NCBI RefSeq assembly: GCF_007827045.1
Contig: NZ_RPFW01000002.1
Coordinates: 62,001 to 126,000 of the forward strand
Source of the DNA: Trebonia kvetii
Lineage (GTDB): Bacteria > Actinomycetota > Actinomycetes > Streptosporangiales > Streptosporangiaceae
Length of the DNA: 64,000 bases
Direction: 5' to 3'
Position 1 is the stretch's first letter, and the number at the start of each line of letters is the position of its first letter. Shown here one piece after another: positions 1 to 7,896 of the stretch. Position numbers and translations under genes: made by a program. Under the pieces are notes generated by a model. It saw only the letters and a program-made list of their open reading frames with translations, ran no database searches and was not told where the DNA came from.

Positions 1-56
1 CCGGCGCCGCGGATCTCGGCAGCAGAACGTCCGGGATCCGGTCTAGCGTCTCGTCC

Positions 57-641
57 ATGACACACGCACCGTGGGAACCGCCAATGGCGGGCACTGAGGA
101 GCAGCAGCTGATCGGCGCGCTCGAGCGCATGCGGACCACCTTCCGGTTCAAGGCGGACGGGCTTGACTCCGCGGGCCTGGGCCAGCGGATCGGCGCGTCG
201 TCGCTGACCCTGGGCGGGCTGCTCAAGCACCTCGCCATCAACGAGGACTACATGTTCAGCGTGAAGTACGCGGGGGAGACGCTCGGCGAGCCATGGCCGG
301 AGGTCGACTGGGACGCCAACCCGGACTGGGAGTTCGCCACCGCGGCAGACGACAAGCCGGAGACGCTCTACCTGCTGTGGGACGGCGGGGTGGAGCGGTC
401 GCGGCAGCGGCTGTCGGCGGCACTGGCCAAGGACGGGGGCCTTGACCAGAAGGTGGCGGCCAACGCGGACGGCGAGCACGCCAGCCTGCGGCGCCTGGTG
501 ACCGACCTGATCGAGGAGTACGGGCGGCACACCGGGCACGCGGACCTGCTCCGCGAGGCGGTGGACGGCGTGACCGGCGAGGATCCGCCGAGCGACTGGC
601 GTCCGGTGTCCGGCGACTACCGGATGCCGGGCGGACGATAA
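57..641 (+). CDS. DinB/DUF664-type four-helix protein
   Basis: This 194-residue protein matches the DinB-like DUF664 family, whose members are four-helix bundles related to mycothiol- or bacillithiol-dependent transferases. The three metal-binding histidines expected of the fold are visible: H58 in LLKHLAINEDY, and H158 and H161 in GRHTGHADLLRE. The spacing and the C-terminal HTGHAD block are typical of the actinobacterial branch. It has no signal peptide or membrane segment, so it should be cytosolic. ATG 57 is used here, although ATG 84 is also possible. The substrate cannot be told from sequence. Confidence 0.85.
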   Translation: MTHAPWEPPMAGTEEQQLIGALERMRTTFRFKADGLDSAGLGQRIGASSLTLGGLLKHLAINEDYMFSVKYAGETLGEPWPEVDWDANPDWEFATAADDKPETLYLLWDGGVERSRQRLSAALAKDGGLDQKVAANADGEHASLRRLVTDLIEEYGRHTGHADLLREAVDGVTGEDPPSDWRPVSGDYRMPGGR

Positions 642-671
642 CTGCGGCGGGAGTAGCCTGGCCGCCCGTCG

Positions 672-1444
672 TCACGCCATCGTGGTGAACGGCCGCGCCA
701 GCTCGGCGCGCGCCGAGTCGTCAAGGTGGAGGCTGGCGGCGGCGAGGTTTTCAGCGAGATGCGCGCGCGTCCGGGTTCCGGGGATGAGGAGAATGTTCGG
801 CGCGAGGTCGAGCAGCCAGGCGAGGGCGACCTGGGCCGGGGACGCGTGCAGGCGGAGCGCCAGCGCGCCGAGTACGGGGTTCCCCAGCAACTGGTGGTGC
901 GCTTCGCCGGGCAATCCCAGCGGGCAGAACGGGACGAAGGCGATGCCTCGCGCCGTGCACTCCGTCAGGACGTCCAGGGCCCGCTGGTCCGCCAGGTTGA
1001 AGAGGTTCTGCACGCAGGCGATCTCCGTCTGGGCGACTGCCCTCAGCAGGTGCTCCCGGGAGATGTTGCTGAGGCCGATGCCGTCAATCAGGCCTTCCTC
1101 TCTGGCCCGGACCGGCGGAGTTGATGCGGCTCATCGAACCGCGGCAGCGCGCCACCGGCGTCGCGGCGGGCGGCCACCTTGCTCACGATCGCCAGCCCGT
1201 TTGGGTAAGGGTGCAGCGCCTCGCGGATGAGCTCGTTCACCGTGCCTGCCCCGTAGTACTGCGCGGTGTCGATGTGGTCCACCCCGGCCTCGACCGCCGC
1301 CCGCAGGACCGCCAGCGCCTCGTCCCGGTCTCGCGGTGGCCCGAAGACCCCGTCACCGGCGAGTTGCATCGCCCCGTATCCGGCCCGGCGCACCCGCCGC
1401 GGGCCGAGCGCGAACGAACCACCCAGGTCGTATCCCTGCTCCAT
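672..1444 (-). pseudogene. Aldo/keto reductase, broken by internal deletion
   Basis: Two adjoining frames on the same strand encode the two ends of one aldo/keto reductase. The upstream frame (1444 to 1088) carries the N-terminal barrel with GVDHIDTAQYYG and then runs out of frame after DEPHQLR. The downstream frame resumes at about 1110 with AREEGLIDGIGLSNISRE and continues through CVQNLFNLADQ to the C-terminus. The family normally has several dozen residues between these blocks (the strand holding the catalytic His region), and they are absent, so a deletion with frame change is more likely than a one-base error. The product should be inactive. An intact aldo/keto reductase lies at 13445. 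Confidence 0.75.
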
Positions 1445-1564
1445 AAAACCGCCTCCCGTTGGCCTGGCCGAGGCACGTGTGCCGTGCGAAGTGCTCTCAT
1501 CTTCGCGGCAGGCCAGGTGAGCGGTCCTCGCCGGATCCCAGTGATCGCCGTGAGTTCCGATGGT

Positions 1565-2158
1565 TCACGCCGCGCGGAGATGGGTGGCCGCCGCGGCGGT
1601 AAGCAGCAGGTCGCTGACCGGGTGCCGCGTCCGTGGTGCCGCTTCGCGTGCGGCGAGGTGGGTGGGGAGCTCGGCGTTCGGGTCGGCGCGCCCGACCGCG
1701 AGGACTACCACCGGAGTGAGCTCCCGGTCCAGGTTGAACTCGGCCCGGACGGCGTCGCTGTCGAAGCCGCCGATCTGGTGCACTGACAGTCCCTGAGCCT
1801 GGGCTTGGGTGACCAGTGAGGCGACGGCCTGTCCCGTGTCATAGAGCGCCCACGGCTGTGGTGCGCCATCGGCGGCGGTGCGGGCCGCGACGAGGATAAG
1901 GGTGCTGGCCGCGTCCGCCCAGTCCCGGTTGCCGGGGGCGAGCGCGGCGAAGAGCTGGCGGTGAGCAAGATCGCCGCGGCTTGTCACCAGGAACCGCCAT
2001 GGCTGGCTGTTGCTCGCCGAGGGTGCCCACCGTGCCGCCTCCAGCAGCGCGGTGACCTGGTCGTCGCTGACCTGGTGCTGCCGGTCGAACCCACGCGGGC
2101 TCCAGCGCTCCGCCAGCAGCGGGTGAACGGGAACCGCGGTGGTCGCGGGCTTGCGCAT
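1565..2158 (-). CDS. Nitroreductase family FMN oxidoreductase
   Basis: This 197-residue protein has the nitroreductase fold. RWSPRGFD near the N-terminus and ARWAPSASNSQPWRF are the FMN phosphate-contacting blocks, and the C-terminal part has VVVLAVGRAD. Family members reduce nitro groups, quinones or flavins with NAD(P)H as dimers. ATG 2158 is preferred over ATG 2209 because GGAGG sits about seven bases upstream of it and conserved sequence begins soon after. A short dyad lies just beyond the start region at 2225. The substrate cannot be assigned. Confidence 0.88.
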   Translation of the reverse strand: MRKPATTAVPVHPLLAERWSPRGFDRQHQVSDDQVTALLEAARWAPSASNSQPWRFLVTSRGDLAHRQLFAALAPGNRDWADAASTLILVAARTAADGAPQPWALYDTGQAVASLVTQAQAQGLSVHQIGGFDSDAVRAEFNLDRELTPVVVLAVGRADPNAELPTHLAAREAAPRTRHPVSDLLLTAAAATHLRAA

Positions 2159-2224
2159 GTCGGTCCTCCGATTCTCCGGTGCCGGCCGGCTCCGGAAGGT
2201 GGAATTCACGCGCGCTGTAACATG

Positions 2225-2238
2225 GTTGATGCTTCAAC
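2225..2238. promoter_or_regulatory. Dyad upstream of nitroreductase
   Basis: The sequence GTTGATGCTTCAAC has perfect 5-base arms (GTTGA and TCAAC) around four bases. It lies about 70 bases upstream of the nitroreductase ATG, where a regulator of the MarR or HxlR kind could bind. No regulator gene is adjacent, so the assignment is tentative. Confidence 0.3.
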
Positions 2239-2445
2239 TATTCCGGACAGGAAGTCCCCGGCAAGGCCCGGCTCCCGCCGCTTCGGTCACAGTCAGTCGT
2301 TGCGGCGGAGGCCGTGGAGAGCAGGCCCGCCCCTGCAGGGCCTGCGCCCGTCGCCGGCCGTGCCGTCGCGGGTGGCTCTGCGCCGTGTCCCACGGTGGGC
2401 GGTCAGTGTCAGGTCGGCCGCGATCTCGCGGCGGGACGGCGGCCG

Positions 2446-2574
2446 TTAGCGGCGGGCCCCAGGGCTGCGCCGCGAGGTGCGGCGGGCGGAACCAACCAGG
2501 TTCCGCCCGGCCATGGCCATCACCCCGACCGCCGACACCCCGACCAAGATGACGAGCCCGACAATTATGATCAT
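2446..2574 (-). CDS. Small single-span membrane protein (42 aa)
   Basis: This 42-residue peptide starts with a hydrophobic helix (MIIIVGLVILVGVSAVGVM) and ends in an Arg-rich cytoplasmic tail (SARRTSRRSPGARR). ATG 2574 has a GGAG element seven bases upstream, which supports it over the longer frame opening at 2676. The positive-inside rule puts the tail in the cytoplasm. I do not recognise the family; many actinobacteria encode such peptides next to other small membrane proteins, as here. Function is unknown. Confidence 0.55.
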   Translation of the reverse strand: MIIIVGLVILVGVSAVGVMAMAGRNLVGSARRTSRRSPGARR

Positions 2575-2677
2575 GACGCACTCCAGGAATCTGAGTTGCA
2601 GATATCTCTCGCGGCAGGATCCCTGGAGCTGTCTGCCGCCTTCAGCCGTGACGTTTTGCCGACACCGCCTATTCACG

Positions 2678-2743
2678 AAAAAACCCCGGTCCCTGCCGCT
2701 GTCCCCGCGGATATCGCGCAGGTGCGGTTGCCAGGGTCCGGGG
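2678..2743 (-). terminator. Intrinsic terminator after 2803 gene
   Basis: Read on the minus strand, arms CCCCGGACCCTG and CAGGGACCGGGG pair with one mismatch across a loop of about 35 bases and are followed by a run of six T. It lies 60 bases after the stop of the small membrane protein ending at 2803 and before the gene starting at 2574, so it separates the two. Confidence 0.65.
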
Positions 2744-2802
2744 CAACTCTCTCACATTACGCCCCTTCCGGCTCTCGTGTGAAGGAGAACTCCGGAGCCG
2801 GT

Positions 2803-3141
2803 CTAAATATCTTCTTCCTCACGTCCTGGCGCATCCTTGGCGAAGAACCTATTGTCGCCAAGGACCTCTGCGACGTCTTCGGCCGCGGCCTGCTTCGTCC
2901 TCTTCAGGCGCGCGCTAGGGCCGGGCAAGCTGTAGTACCCACCGCGGCCTTGGCGGACGAGGGAGCGGGGCCGTCGCGAGCCACCGCGCAGGAACAGCGA
3001 CAGCAGCAAGCCCAGTATTCCGGCCAGGATCAACACGATGCCAACGACGTGCACGTTCAGGCCGTGCGGTGAACCTGCCGCCAGGGCGAACCGCAAGATC
3101 GCGCCGACCGTGATCAGCGTGATGGCGGCACCGGTACTCAT
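2803..3141 (-). CDS. Two-span membrane protein (DUF6458-like)
   Basis: The 112-residue product begins MSTGAAITLITVGAILRFAL, then has a second hydrophobic segment around VVGIVLILAGILGLLLSLFL, and ends in a basic cytoplasmic tail. The two-helix hairpin and the GLNVHVVG loop resemble the small DUF6458 proteins common in actinobacteria. ATG 3141 is chosen because recognisable similarity starts there, though its ribosome-binding site is weak. A short peptide with a much better site overlaps upstream (3195-3278), so translation may be coupled or the annotation may hide a frameshift. Function is unknown. Confidence 0.6.
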   Translation of the reverse strand: MSTGAAITLITVGAILRFALAAGSPHGLNVHVVGIVLILAGILGLLLSLFLRGGSRRPRSLVRQGRGGYYSLPGPSARLKRTKQAAAEDVAEVLGDNRFFAKDAPGREEEDI

Positions 3142-3194
3142 CACCCGCCGCCCGGCCGCCGGCGGCTCGTCATCCCGGGGCCCAGTGGCCGTCT

Positions 3195-3278
3195 TCACCG
3201 GGTTGCCCAGCCAGACAGGCGGCAAGCGGTGGCGGAGCCGGCGGTTCGGACTTGAAGGATCGATGTGGCAGTGCTCAT
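3195..3278 (-). CDS. Possible 27-aa leader peptide
   Basis: ATG 3278 has a strong GAGGAG element at ideal spacing and opens a 27-codon frame (MSTATSILQVRTAGS...). It ends about 50 bases before the membrane-protein start at 3141. No family is recognised. It could be a leader peptide, or the true N-terminus of the next gene separated from it by a frameshift. Confidence 0.3.
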   Translation of the reverse strand: MSTATSILQVRTAGSATACRLSGWATR

Positions 3279-3312
3279 GACTGACTCCTCGGGTGCCGGT
3301 GCCCGAATGCAA

Positions 3313-3880
3313 AAACTCCGGGTCGCGCGCTGACCCGCCACATTCGTGCGGGCAGCAGCCGGGATCCGGAGCAGTATTTTGAGTCTACGCTCTGCCGTCC
3401 CTTGTGGATAGGGCGATTCCACCGTTGGACATGGGGGCCGGCACCGCGTCCTATGAAGATATCGCTCCGGATACCGGCAGCTGCACCCTGGGAAAAATGG
3501 TAGGCAGTGCAGGACCGCGAAATTCTCCCACCGCGATCTGTCGCGCAATCCGGCTAACCCGTAGGTCAAATTCCTTTCACCTGCCTGATCGGGTGGCCGG
3601 GGCGCTTGGCGGCGGCTAGGCCGCCACGGAGCTGTTCCACGTTCACACTCTGCACGGATTTTCGAACGCCACCAATGACCGCATCGGGCTTAGGGTCAGA
3701 GGTGCGGTTTGCCCTGCGTAGCGTTCGAGCCGCCGCACGGTTCCCGTGACCCGCAGGCGATCGGCGTCTGTTGGCGCCTGACGCGGGCCAGCTTCCCGGC
3801 AGGGACTCCCTCCGGGCTAGCATCGCGGGAGAATTGGCGGGTGAGCCGCCCAATACGGGCTGCGGGGGGAGGATGGTGAT
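3313..3880. other. Intergenic region, 0.57 kb
   Basis: No convincing gene is seen. A short hairpin (GGCGGC and GCCGCC around a few bases) sits near 3609-3627. The stretch separates divergent genes and probably holds promoters for the 3278 and 3881 genes, but no clear -35/-10 pair could be picked. Confidence 0.4.
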
Positions 3881-4609
3881 GTGGCAGGCGAGCGGACGGC
3901 GCGGGTGTGGTCGTGGATTGACGCCGCTGGTGGGACCGGCGTTCCGGTGTCGCTGGCGGTGCTGTGCCGGGCGGCCGTGGGCTGCGTGGCAGTGGACGGC
4001 GCGAGCGTGACGGCGGTGAGCGGCCCTGGACTGAGCGAGCCGCTTGGCGCTACCGATGAGCTGAGTGCCCGGCTTGAGGAGCTGCTGTTCACAACGGGGG
4101 AAGGACCGGGGGCGGAGGATCTCCTTGTGGGGTCTCCGGTGCTGATCGCGGACCTGGGGGCGGTGGCTGGGCGATGGCCGGGGTTCGTCCCGGCGGCGGT
4201 GGCGGCCGGGGCGCGGGCGCTGTTCGCGTTTCCGCTGCAGGCCGGGGCGATCCGGGCAGGGGTGCTTTCGCTGTACCGGGCGCGGCCGGAGCCGCTGACG
4301 GCGGGCCAGCTGGCGGACGCGCTGGTTTTCGCCGATATCGCGCTGCGGCTACTGCTTGACTCCTCCTCGGGGATCAGCGGGTTGGCCGGCTACCACCCGC
4401 TTGATGGCCTGTCGGACAGCCGCGCGGAGGTGCACCAGGCGGCCGGGATGATCTCGGTGCAGCTGGGGGTGTCGCTTGAGGAGGCGCTGACGCGGCTGCG
4501 GGCGCACGCGTTCGCGGCCGGCGCGCCGCTTGGCGATGTCGCGGGAGCGGTGGTCGCCCGGCTGCTGCGGTTTGATCCCGAACCGGATCCCGGCCCCCTG
4601 CCGGCGTGA
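3881..4609 (+). CDS. GAF-ANTAR regulator
   Basis: This 242-residue protein has an N-terminal GAF-like sensor (about residues 15-160, with PVLIADLGAVAGRWPGF and ALFAFPLQAGAIRAGVLSLY) and a C-terminal ANTAR domain (about 175-235). The ANTAR part shows HQAAGMISVQLGVSLEEAL followed by LRAHAFA, the three-helix RNA-binding pattern. ANTAR proteins bind paired RNA hairpins and prevent transcription termination. The GTG start at 3881 follows a GGGGGAGG element. A second GAF-ANTAR gene lies 76 bases downstream and a sigma factor after that, suggesting a stress-signalling group. The ligand of the GAF domain is unknown. Confidence 0.85.
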   Translation: MAGERTARVWSWIDAAGGTGVPVSLAVLCRAAVGCVAVDGASVTAVSGPGLSEPLGATDELSARLEELLFTTGEGPGAEDLLVGSPVLIADLGAVAGRWPGFVPAAVAAGARALFAFPLQAGAIRAGVLSLYRARPEPLTAGQLADALVFADIALRLLLDSSSGISGLAGYHPLDGLSDSRAEVHQAAGMISVQLGVSLEEALTRLRAHAFAAGAPLGDVAGAVVARLLRFDPEPDPGPLPA

Positions 4610-4685
4610 CGGCCTTGCCGCGTCGGATGCCGTGACCTGACGGGACGCTGGCTTCAAGTGCCGCCCCAAGGGCTATTGTTGCGTT

Positions 4686-5420
4686 ATGGCAGCAACCGTG
4701 GATGAGCGGCTGGCGCAGGCGTTTGTCGAGCTGGCGGACACGCTCGTCGCCGGGTATGACCTGATGGAGTTCCTGCAGACGCTCACCGACCGGTGCGTCG
4801 ATCTGCTGGAGGTGGACGCGGCAGGGCTGCTGCTCGCCGACAACCGTGGTGCGCTGCGGCTGATAGCGGCCTCGACCGAGCAGGCCAGGGTCGTGGAGCT
4901 GTTCCAGATCCAGAACGACGAGGGGCCTTGCCTTGACTGCTACCGCAGCGGGCAGGCAGTCATCGTCAGCGATATCCACTCCGAGCGCGCCGCGGGCCGG
5001 TGGCCGCGGTTCGCCGCCGCTGCGCTGGAGATGGGCTATGCCGGCGTGCACGCCATCCCGATGCGGCTTCGCGACCAGGTCATCGGGACGCTGAACCTGT
5101 TCAGGACCGCGCCGGACGGACTATCACCTTCCGACGTGGTGGCAGCCACCGCGCTCGTGGACGTGGCCACCATCGGCATCCTGCAAGAACGCGCCGTGCG
5201 CCACCACGAGGTCGTAGCCGGGCAACTGCAACTCGCGCTCAACAGCCGGGTCATCATCGAGCAGGCCAAGGGAATCCTCGCCGAACGTCTCCGGGTATCC
5301 CCCGACGAGGCATTCGTGATGCTGCGCGGCTACGCACGCGACCACAACCACCCCCTCACCGAACTGGCCGGCGACGTCATCCGCGGCACCGCGCGCATCC
5401 CGGGCGCCAAGCTGGCGTGA
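4686..5420 (+). CDS. GAF-ANTAR regulator
   Basis: This 244-residue protein is the longer-conserved type of GAF-ANTAR protein. The GAF domain spans about residues 20-165 (QNDEGPCLDCYRSGQAVIVSD, AIPMRLRDQVIGTLNLF). The ANTAR domain spans about 175-235 (ALNSRVIIEQAKGILAERL, VSPDEAFVMLRGYARDHN), with the alanine and aromatic residues typical of RNA-binding ANTAR helices. It is expected to act as a dimeric transcription antiterminator triggered by a small molecule or redox change. It is only moderately similar to its upstream neighbour, so the pair is either an old duplication or two separate acquisitions. Confidence 0.9.
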   Translation: MAATVDERLAQAFVELADTLVAGYDLMEFLQTLTDRCVDLLEVDAAGLLLADNRGALRLIAASTEQARVVELFQIQNDEGPCLDCYRSGQAVIVSDIHSERAAGRWPRFAAAALEMGYAGVHAIPMRLRDQVIGTLNLFRTAPDGLSPSDVVAATALVDVATIGILQERAVRHHEVVAGQLQLALNSRVIIEQAKGILAERLRVSPDEAFVMLRGYARDHNHPLTELAGDVIRGTARIPGAKLA

Positions 5421-5765
5421 TCGCCTGACAGTCAGTCATTCCTGACGGCGGCTGGCGGCCCGCGGTCGAGCAGGCCCATCGCCCGCACCTGCAGCGACAG
5501 TGCGCGGAAGCTGGCCGTCGAAGGATCGACGGTGCAGTCCTTCACGCTCGCCGGTCTTGTGACCCTGGGGGTCGACAAACGGCGGCCCGGATGGCGTGAC
5601 TGTGTCATTTCGCCAGGAGATTGCCACAGGGGTTCCCGCTGGCCTAGGGTGGCGATAGCGGTAATTACTAACGCGAACGTCATTGTGCCCGCGAGTGCAC
5701 GATGGCGCGTTTGCCGCTCTGGACCTCGGCTGACCTTAACTGGGTTTCTGCGAGCCGAGGCTGGA
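5421..5765. other. Intergenic region before sigma factor
   Basis: This 345-base stretch has no convincing gene. On the minus strand, 5432-5550 reads ASFRALSLQVRAMGLLDRGP before a stop. That is faintly like the N-terminus of actinobacterial fatty acid desaturases, but too short to call. The sigma-factor promoter is presumably near 5640-5760, where base composition is more mixed. Confidence 0.3.
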
Positions 5766-6620
5766 ATGACTGCAATTTCCTCCCGAAGAGCACCTGCCAG
5801 TGATCTTGAGACGGATTTCCCCGTCCTGCCAGGCTTGCTGACGACCGGAGATCTGGCCGGGCTGGATGACCGGGCGCTGCTCGGCATCGTCGGCTTGCTG
5901 CCGCCGGGCAGCGGGCGGCGGGCGGCGGCGTGCGAGCTGCTGGTGTCCCGTTACCGCTGGCTGGTCCGTTCCTGCGTGCGGCGGTACCTGCACAGCCCCG
6001 AGCCGGCCGAGGACCTGATGCAGCTCGGGTATATCGGCTTGCTGAAGGCGATCGGCAACTTCGATCCGGCCATCTGCGGCAGCCTGGCCGCGTACGCGCG
6101 GCCGTGTATCAGCGGCGAGATCAAGCGGCACTTCCGTGACAAGCGGTGGCAGGTCCACGTCAAGCGCTCCGTGCAGGACCTGATGCTCGAAGCGCGCGAC
6201 GCGACCTGGCAGCTGGCCCAGGAACTGGGCCGGATCCCGGCCGAATCCGACATCGCCCGGCACCTGGGGGTCAGCACCGGCGACTTGCGGCAGGCCCGGC
6301 GAGCCGAACTGGCCCTGCAGCCATCCTCGCTGGACGCGCCGCTGGGCAGTGAGCCCCGCATGGGCACCCTGGCTGACACCCTCGGCGAGCAGGATCTGCG
6401 GATCGAGCACATGCTCAATATGAACGCCGTGACCGCGCACTGGGGTGGGCTGCCCTCCCGCGAGCAGGCGATCCTCCTGATGGACTTCTACGGCGGTATG
6501 CCGCAGAGCGAGATCGGCCGGCAGCTTGGCATCTCCCAGATGCACGTCTCCCGGCTGCGTGCCCGCGCGCTCGGGTACCTCCGCGTGCGCCTGCTCGACC
6601 TGGAGGAGCAAGCCTTCTGA
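5766..6620 (+). CDS. SigB/SigF-type RNA polymerase sigma factor
   Basis: This 284-residue sigma-70 family protein has region 2 at about residues 50-120 (AEDLMQLGYIGLLKAIGNFD, YARPCISGEIKRHFRDK), region 3 at about 125-190 (AQELGRIPAESDIARHLGV) and region 4 at about 215-280 (LPSREQAILLMDFYGGMPQSE, QLGISQMHVSRLRARAL). The pattern is that of the general-stress or sporulation group 3 sigma factors (SigB, SigF, SigG). These are usually controlled by anti-sigma kinases, but none is encoded nearby. ATG 5766 gives the usual family length. Its last codons form one arm of the terminator at 6609. Confidence 0.9.
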   Translation: MTAISSRRAPASDLETDFPVLPGLLTTGDLAGLDDRALLGIVGLLPPGSGRRAAACELLVSRYRWLVRSCVRRYLHSPEPAEDLMQLGYIGLLKAIGNFDPAICGSLAAYARPCISGEIKRHFRDKRWQVHVKRSVQDLMLEARDATWQLAQELGRIPAESDIARHLGVSTGDLRQARRAELALQPSSLDAPLGSEPRMGTLADTLGEQDLRIEHMLNMNAVTAHWGGLPSREQAILLMDFYGGMPQSEIGRQLGISQMHVSRLRARALGYLRVRLLDLEEQAF

Positions 6621-6659
6621 TACGGGCCGGCAGCAATCAGGCCCGTATCAGAAGGCTTG
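6609..6659. terminator. 20-bp hairpin between convergent genes
   Basis: Perfect 20-base arms at 6609-6628 and 6640-6659 (AAGCCTTCTGATACGGGCC and its complement at the core) enclose 11 bases. The left arm includes the stop codon of the sigma factor. There is no T run, which is common for actinobacterial terminators, and the symmetry should serve both the sigma gene and the convergent corA. Confidence 0.8.
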
Positions 6660-6673
6660 GCTGGAGGGCCGGT

Positions 6674-7807
6674 CTACTGGCTGGTGCCGCGAACCCGCCA
6701 GGCCGGTAACAGCCAGTCGTTGCGGCGGAAGACCCAGTACAGCAGGCAGCCCGAGCCAAGCATGATCACGGTGGCGACGAGGAAGCCGACGTGGTTGCCG
6801 AAGTCGGGGTAGGGGACGTTCATGCCGTAGAAGCCGGTGATGAACGTGGGCACGGCGATGATCGCGGCCCAGCTGGTGACCTTCTTGGTGATGACGTTCA
6901 TCCGGTTGCCCTGGATGGTCAGGTTGGTTTCCAGGATGGTGGTCACCAGATCGCGCAGCGACTCAGTCCATTCGGTGGCGCGCAGCACGTGATCGTAGAC
7001 GTCCTGGTAGTACGGCATCATCTCCTCGTCGACGTGGTGCAGGTCGCGGCGGATGATCGTGTTCAGCACCTCGCGCATCGGCAGCACCACCCGGCGGAGC
7101 AGGACGAGGGACTTGCGCAGCTCGAAGGACCGCTTCTGGACCTGGAGGTCCATCGGGGTGGACGGGGAGAACAGGGCGTCCTCCAGTCCCTCCACCTCGT
7201 CGTCGAGGGACTGAACGGTCTCGAAGTGGCCGTCCACGATGTAGTCGAGCAGGCCGTGCAGCAGGTAGCCGACGCCGTGCCTGGCGAGGTCGGGGTTGGC
7301 GTCCCACCGGTCGACTACCTTGCCGATGTCGAGGCCGTCGTCCTTGCGGATGGTGATCAGCGCCCGCGGCAGGATGAACGCGGCGAGTTCGCTGGTGGCC
7401 AGCTCGCCGGTGGCCTTGTCGAGCCGCGCGGCGTAGGCGGTCATGAACAGGTGGGTGGGGTAGCGGTCGATCTTCGGCCGTTCCCGCTCCACGACCGCGT
7501 CCTCCACCTCTAGGGGGTGCAGTCCGAACTCCTCCTGCAGGACCGCGAGGTCGGCGTGGTCCGGGTCGCGCAGGTCGAGCCAGACGGTTGTCCCTTCCTC
7601 CGCGAGGAAGTCGCTGATCTGCGCGACCGCGAAGCCCTGTTCAGCCAGCCGGCCGTGCCGGTACAAGCGGGTTCGTGCCTGGCAGAACGTGGGAGTGTCG
7701 TGGCAGATTGTGTCCGCGGCGACTTTCTCCGCGTCGTTGCCGTGAAAGGTGGTGTCCCGCAGCGTTGTAGCGCCCAGCGCTCCGTCACGCGTTTCTATAT
7801 CGCCCAT
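6674..7807 (-). CDS. corA: CorA-family magnesium/cobalt transporter
   Basis: This 377-residue protein has the large cytoplasmic N-terminal domain of CorA and two C-terminal membrane helices. The selectivity signature YGMNVPY (GMN at residues 328-330) sits at the end of the first helix (VTSWAAIIAVPTFITGF), and the second helix is GFLVATVIMLGSGCLLYWVF. CorA forms pentameric channels for Mg2+, with Co2+ or Ni2+ as alternatives. ATG 7807 is favoured over the upstream start because GAGGGGA lies eight bases before it. It is convergent with the sigma factor and shares its hairpin. Confidence 0.93.
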   Translation of the reverse strand: MGDIETRDGALGATTLRDTTFHGNDAEKVAADTICHDTPTFCQARTRLYRHGRLAEQGFAVAQISDFLAEEGTTVWLDLRDPDHADLAVLQEEFGLHPLEVEDAVVERERPKIDRYPTHLFMTAYAARLDKATGELATSELAAFILPRALITIRKDDGLDIGKVVDRWDANPDLARHGVGYLLHGLLDYIVDGHFETVQSLDDEVEGLEDALFSPSTPMDLQVQKRSFELRKSLVLLRRVVLPMREVLNTIIRRDLHHVDEEMMPYYQDVYDHVLRATEWTESLRDLVTTILETNLTIQGNRMNVITKKVTSWAAIIAVPTFITGFYGMNVPYPDFGNHVGFLVATVIMLGSGCLLYWVFRRNDWLLPAWRVRGTSQ

Positions 7808-7896
7808 GAGATCCCCTCGCTTCGGCTTGCGCCCCAGAATCTCACCTCTGGGGACACGGTCATGCACGAGCAGGGCAAATCTTGACGAACAGGAAG

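Noticed and set aside
5432..5560. Fragment like a fatty acid desaturase N-terminus on the minus strand
   Set aside because: The similarity rests on about 18 residues, ends at a stop and has no supporting context. Too weak to annotate.
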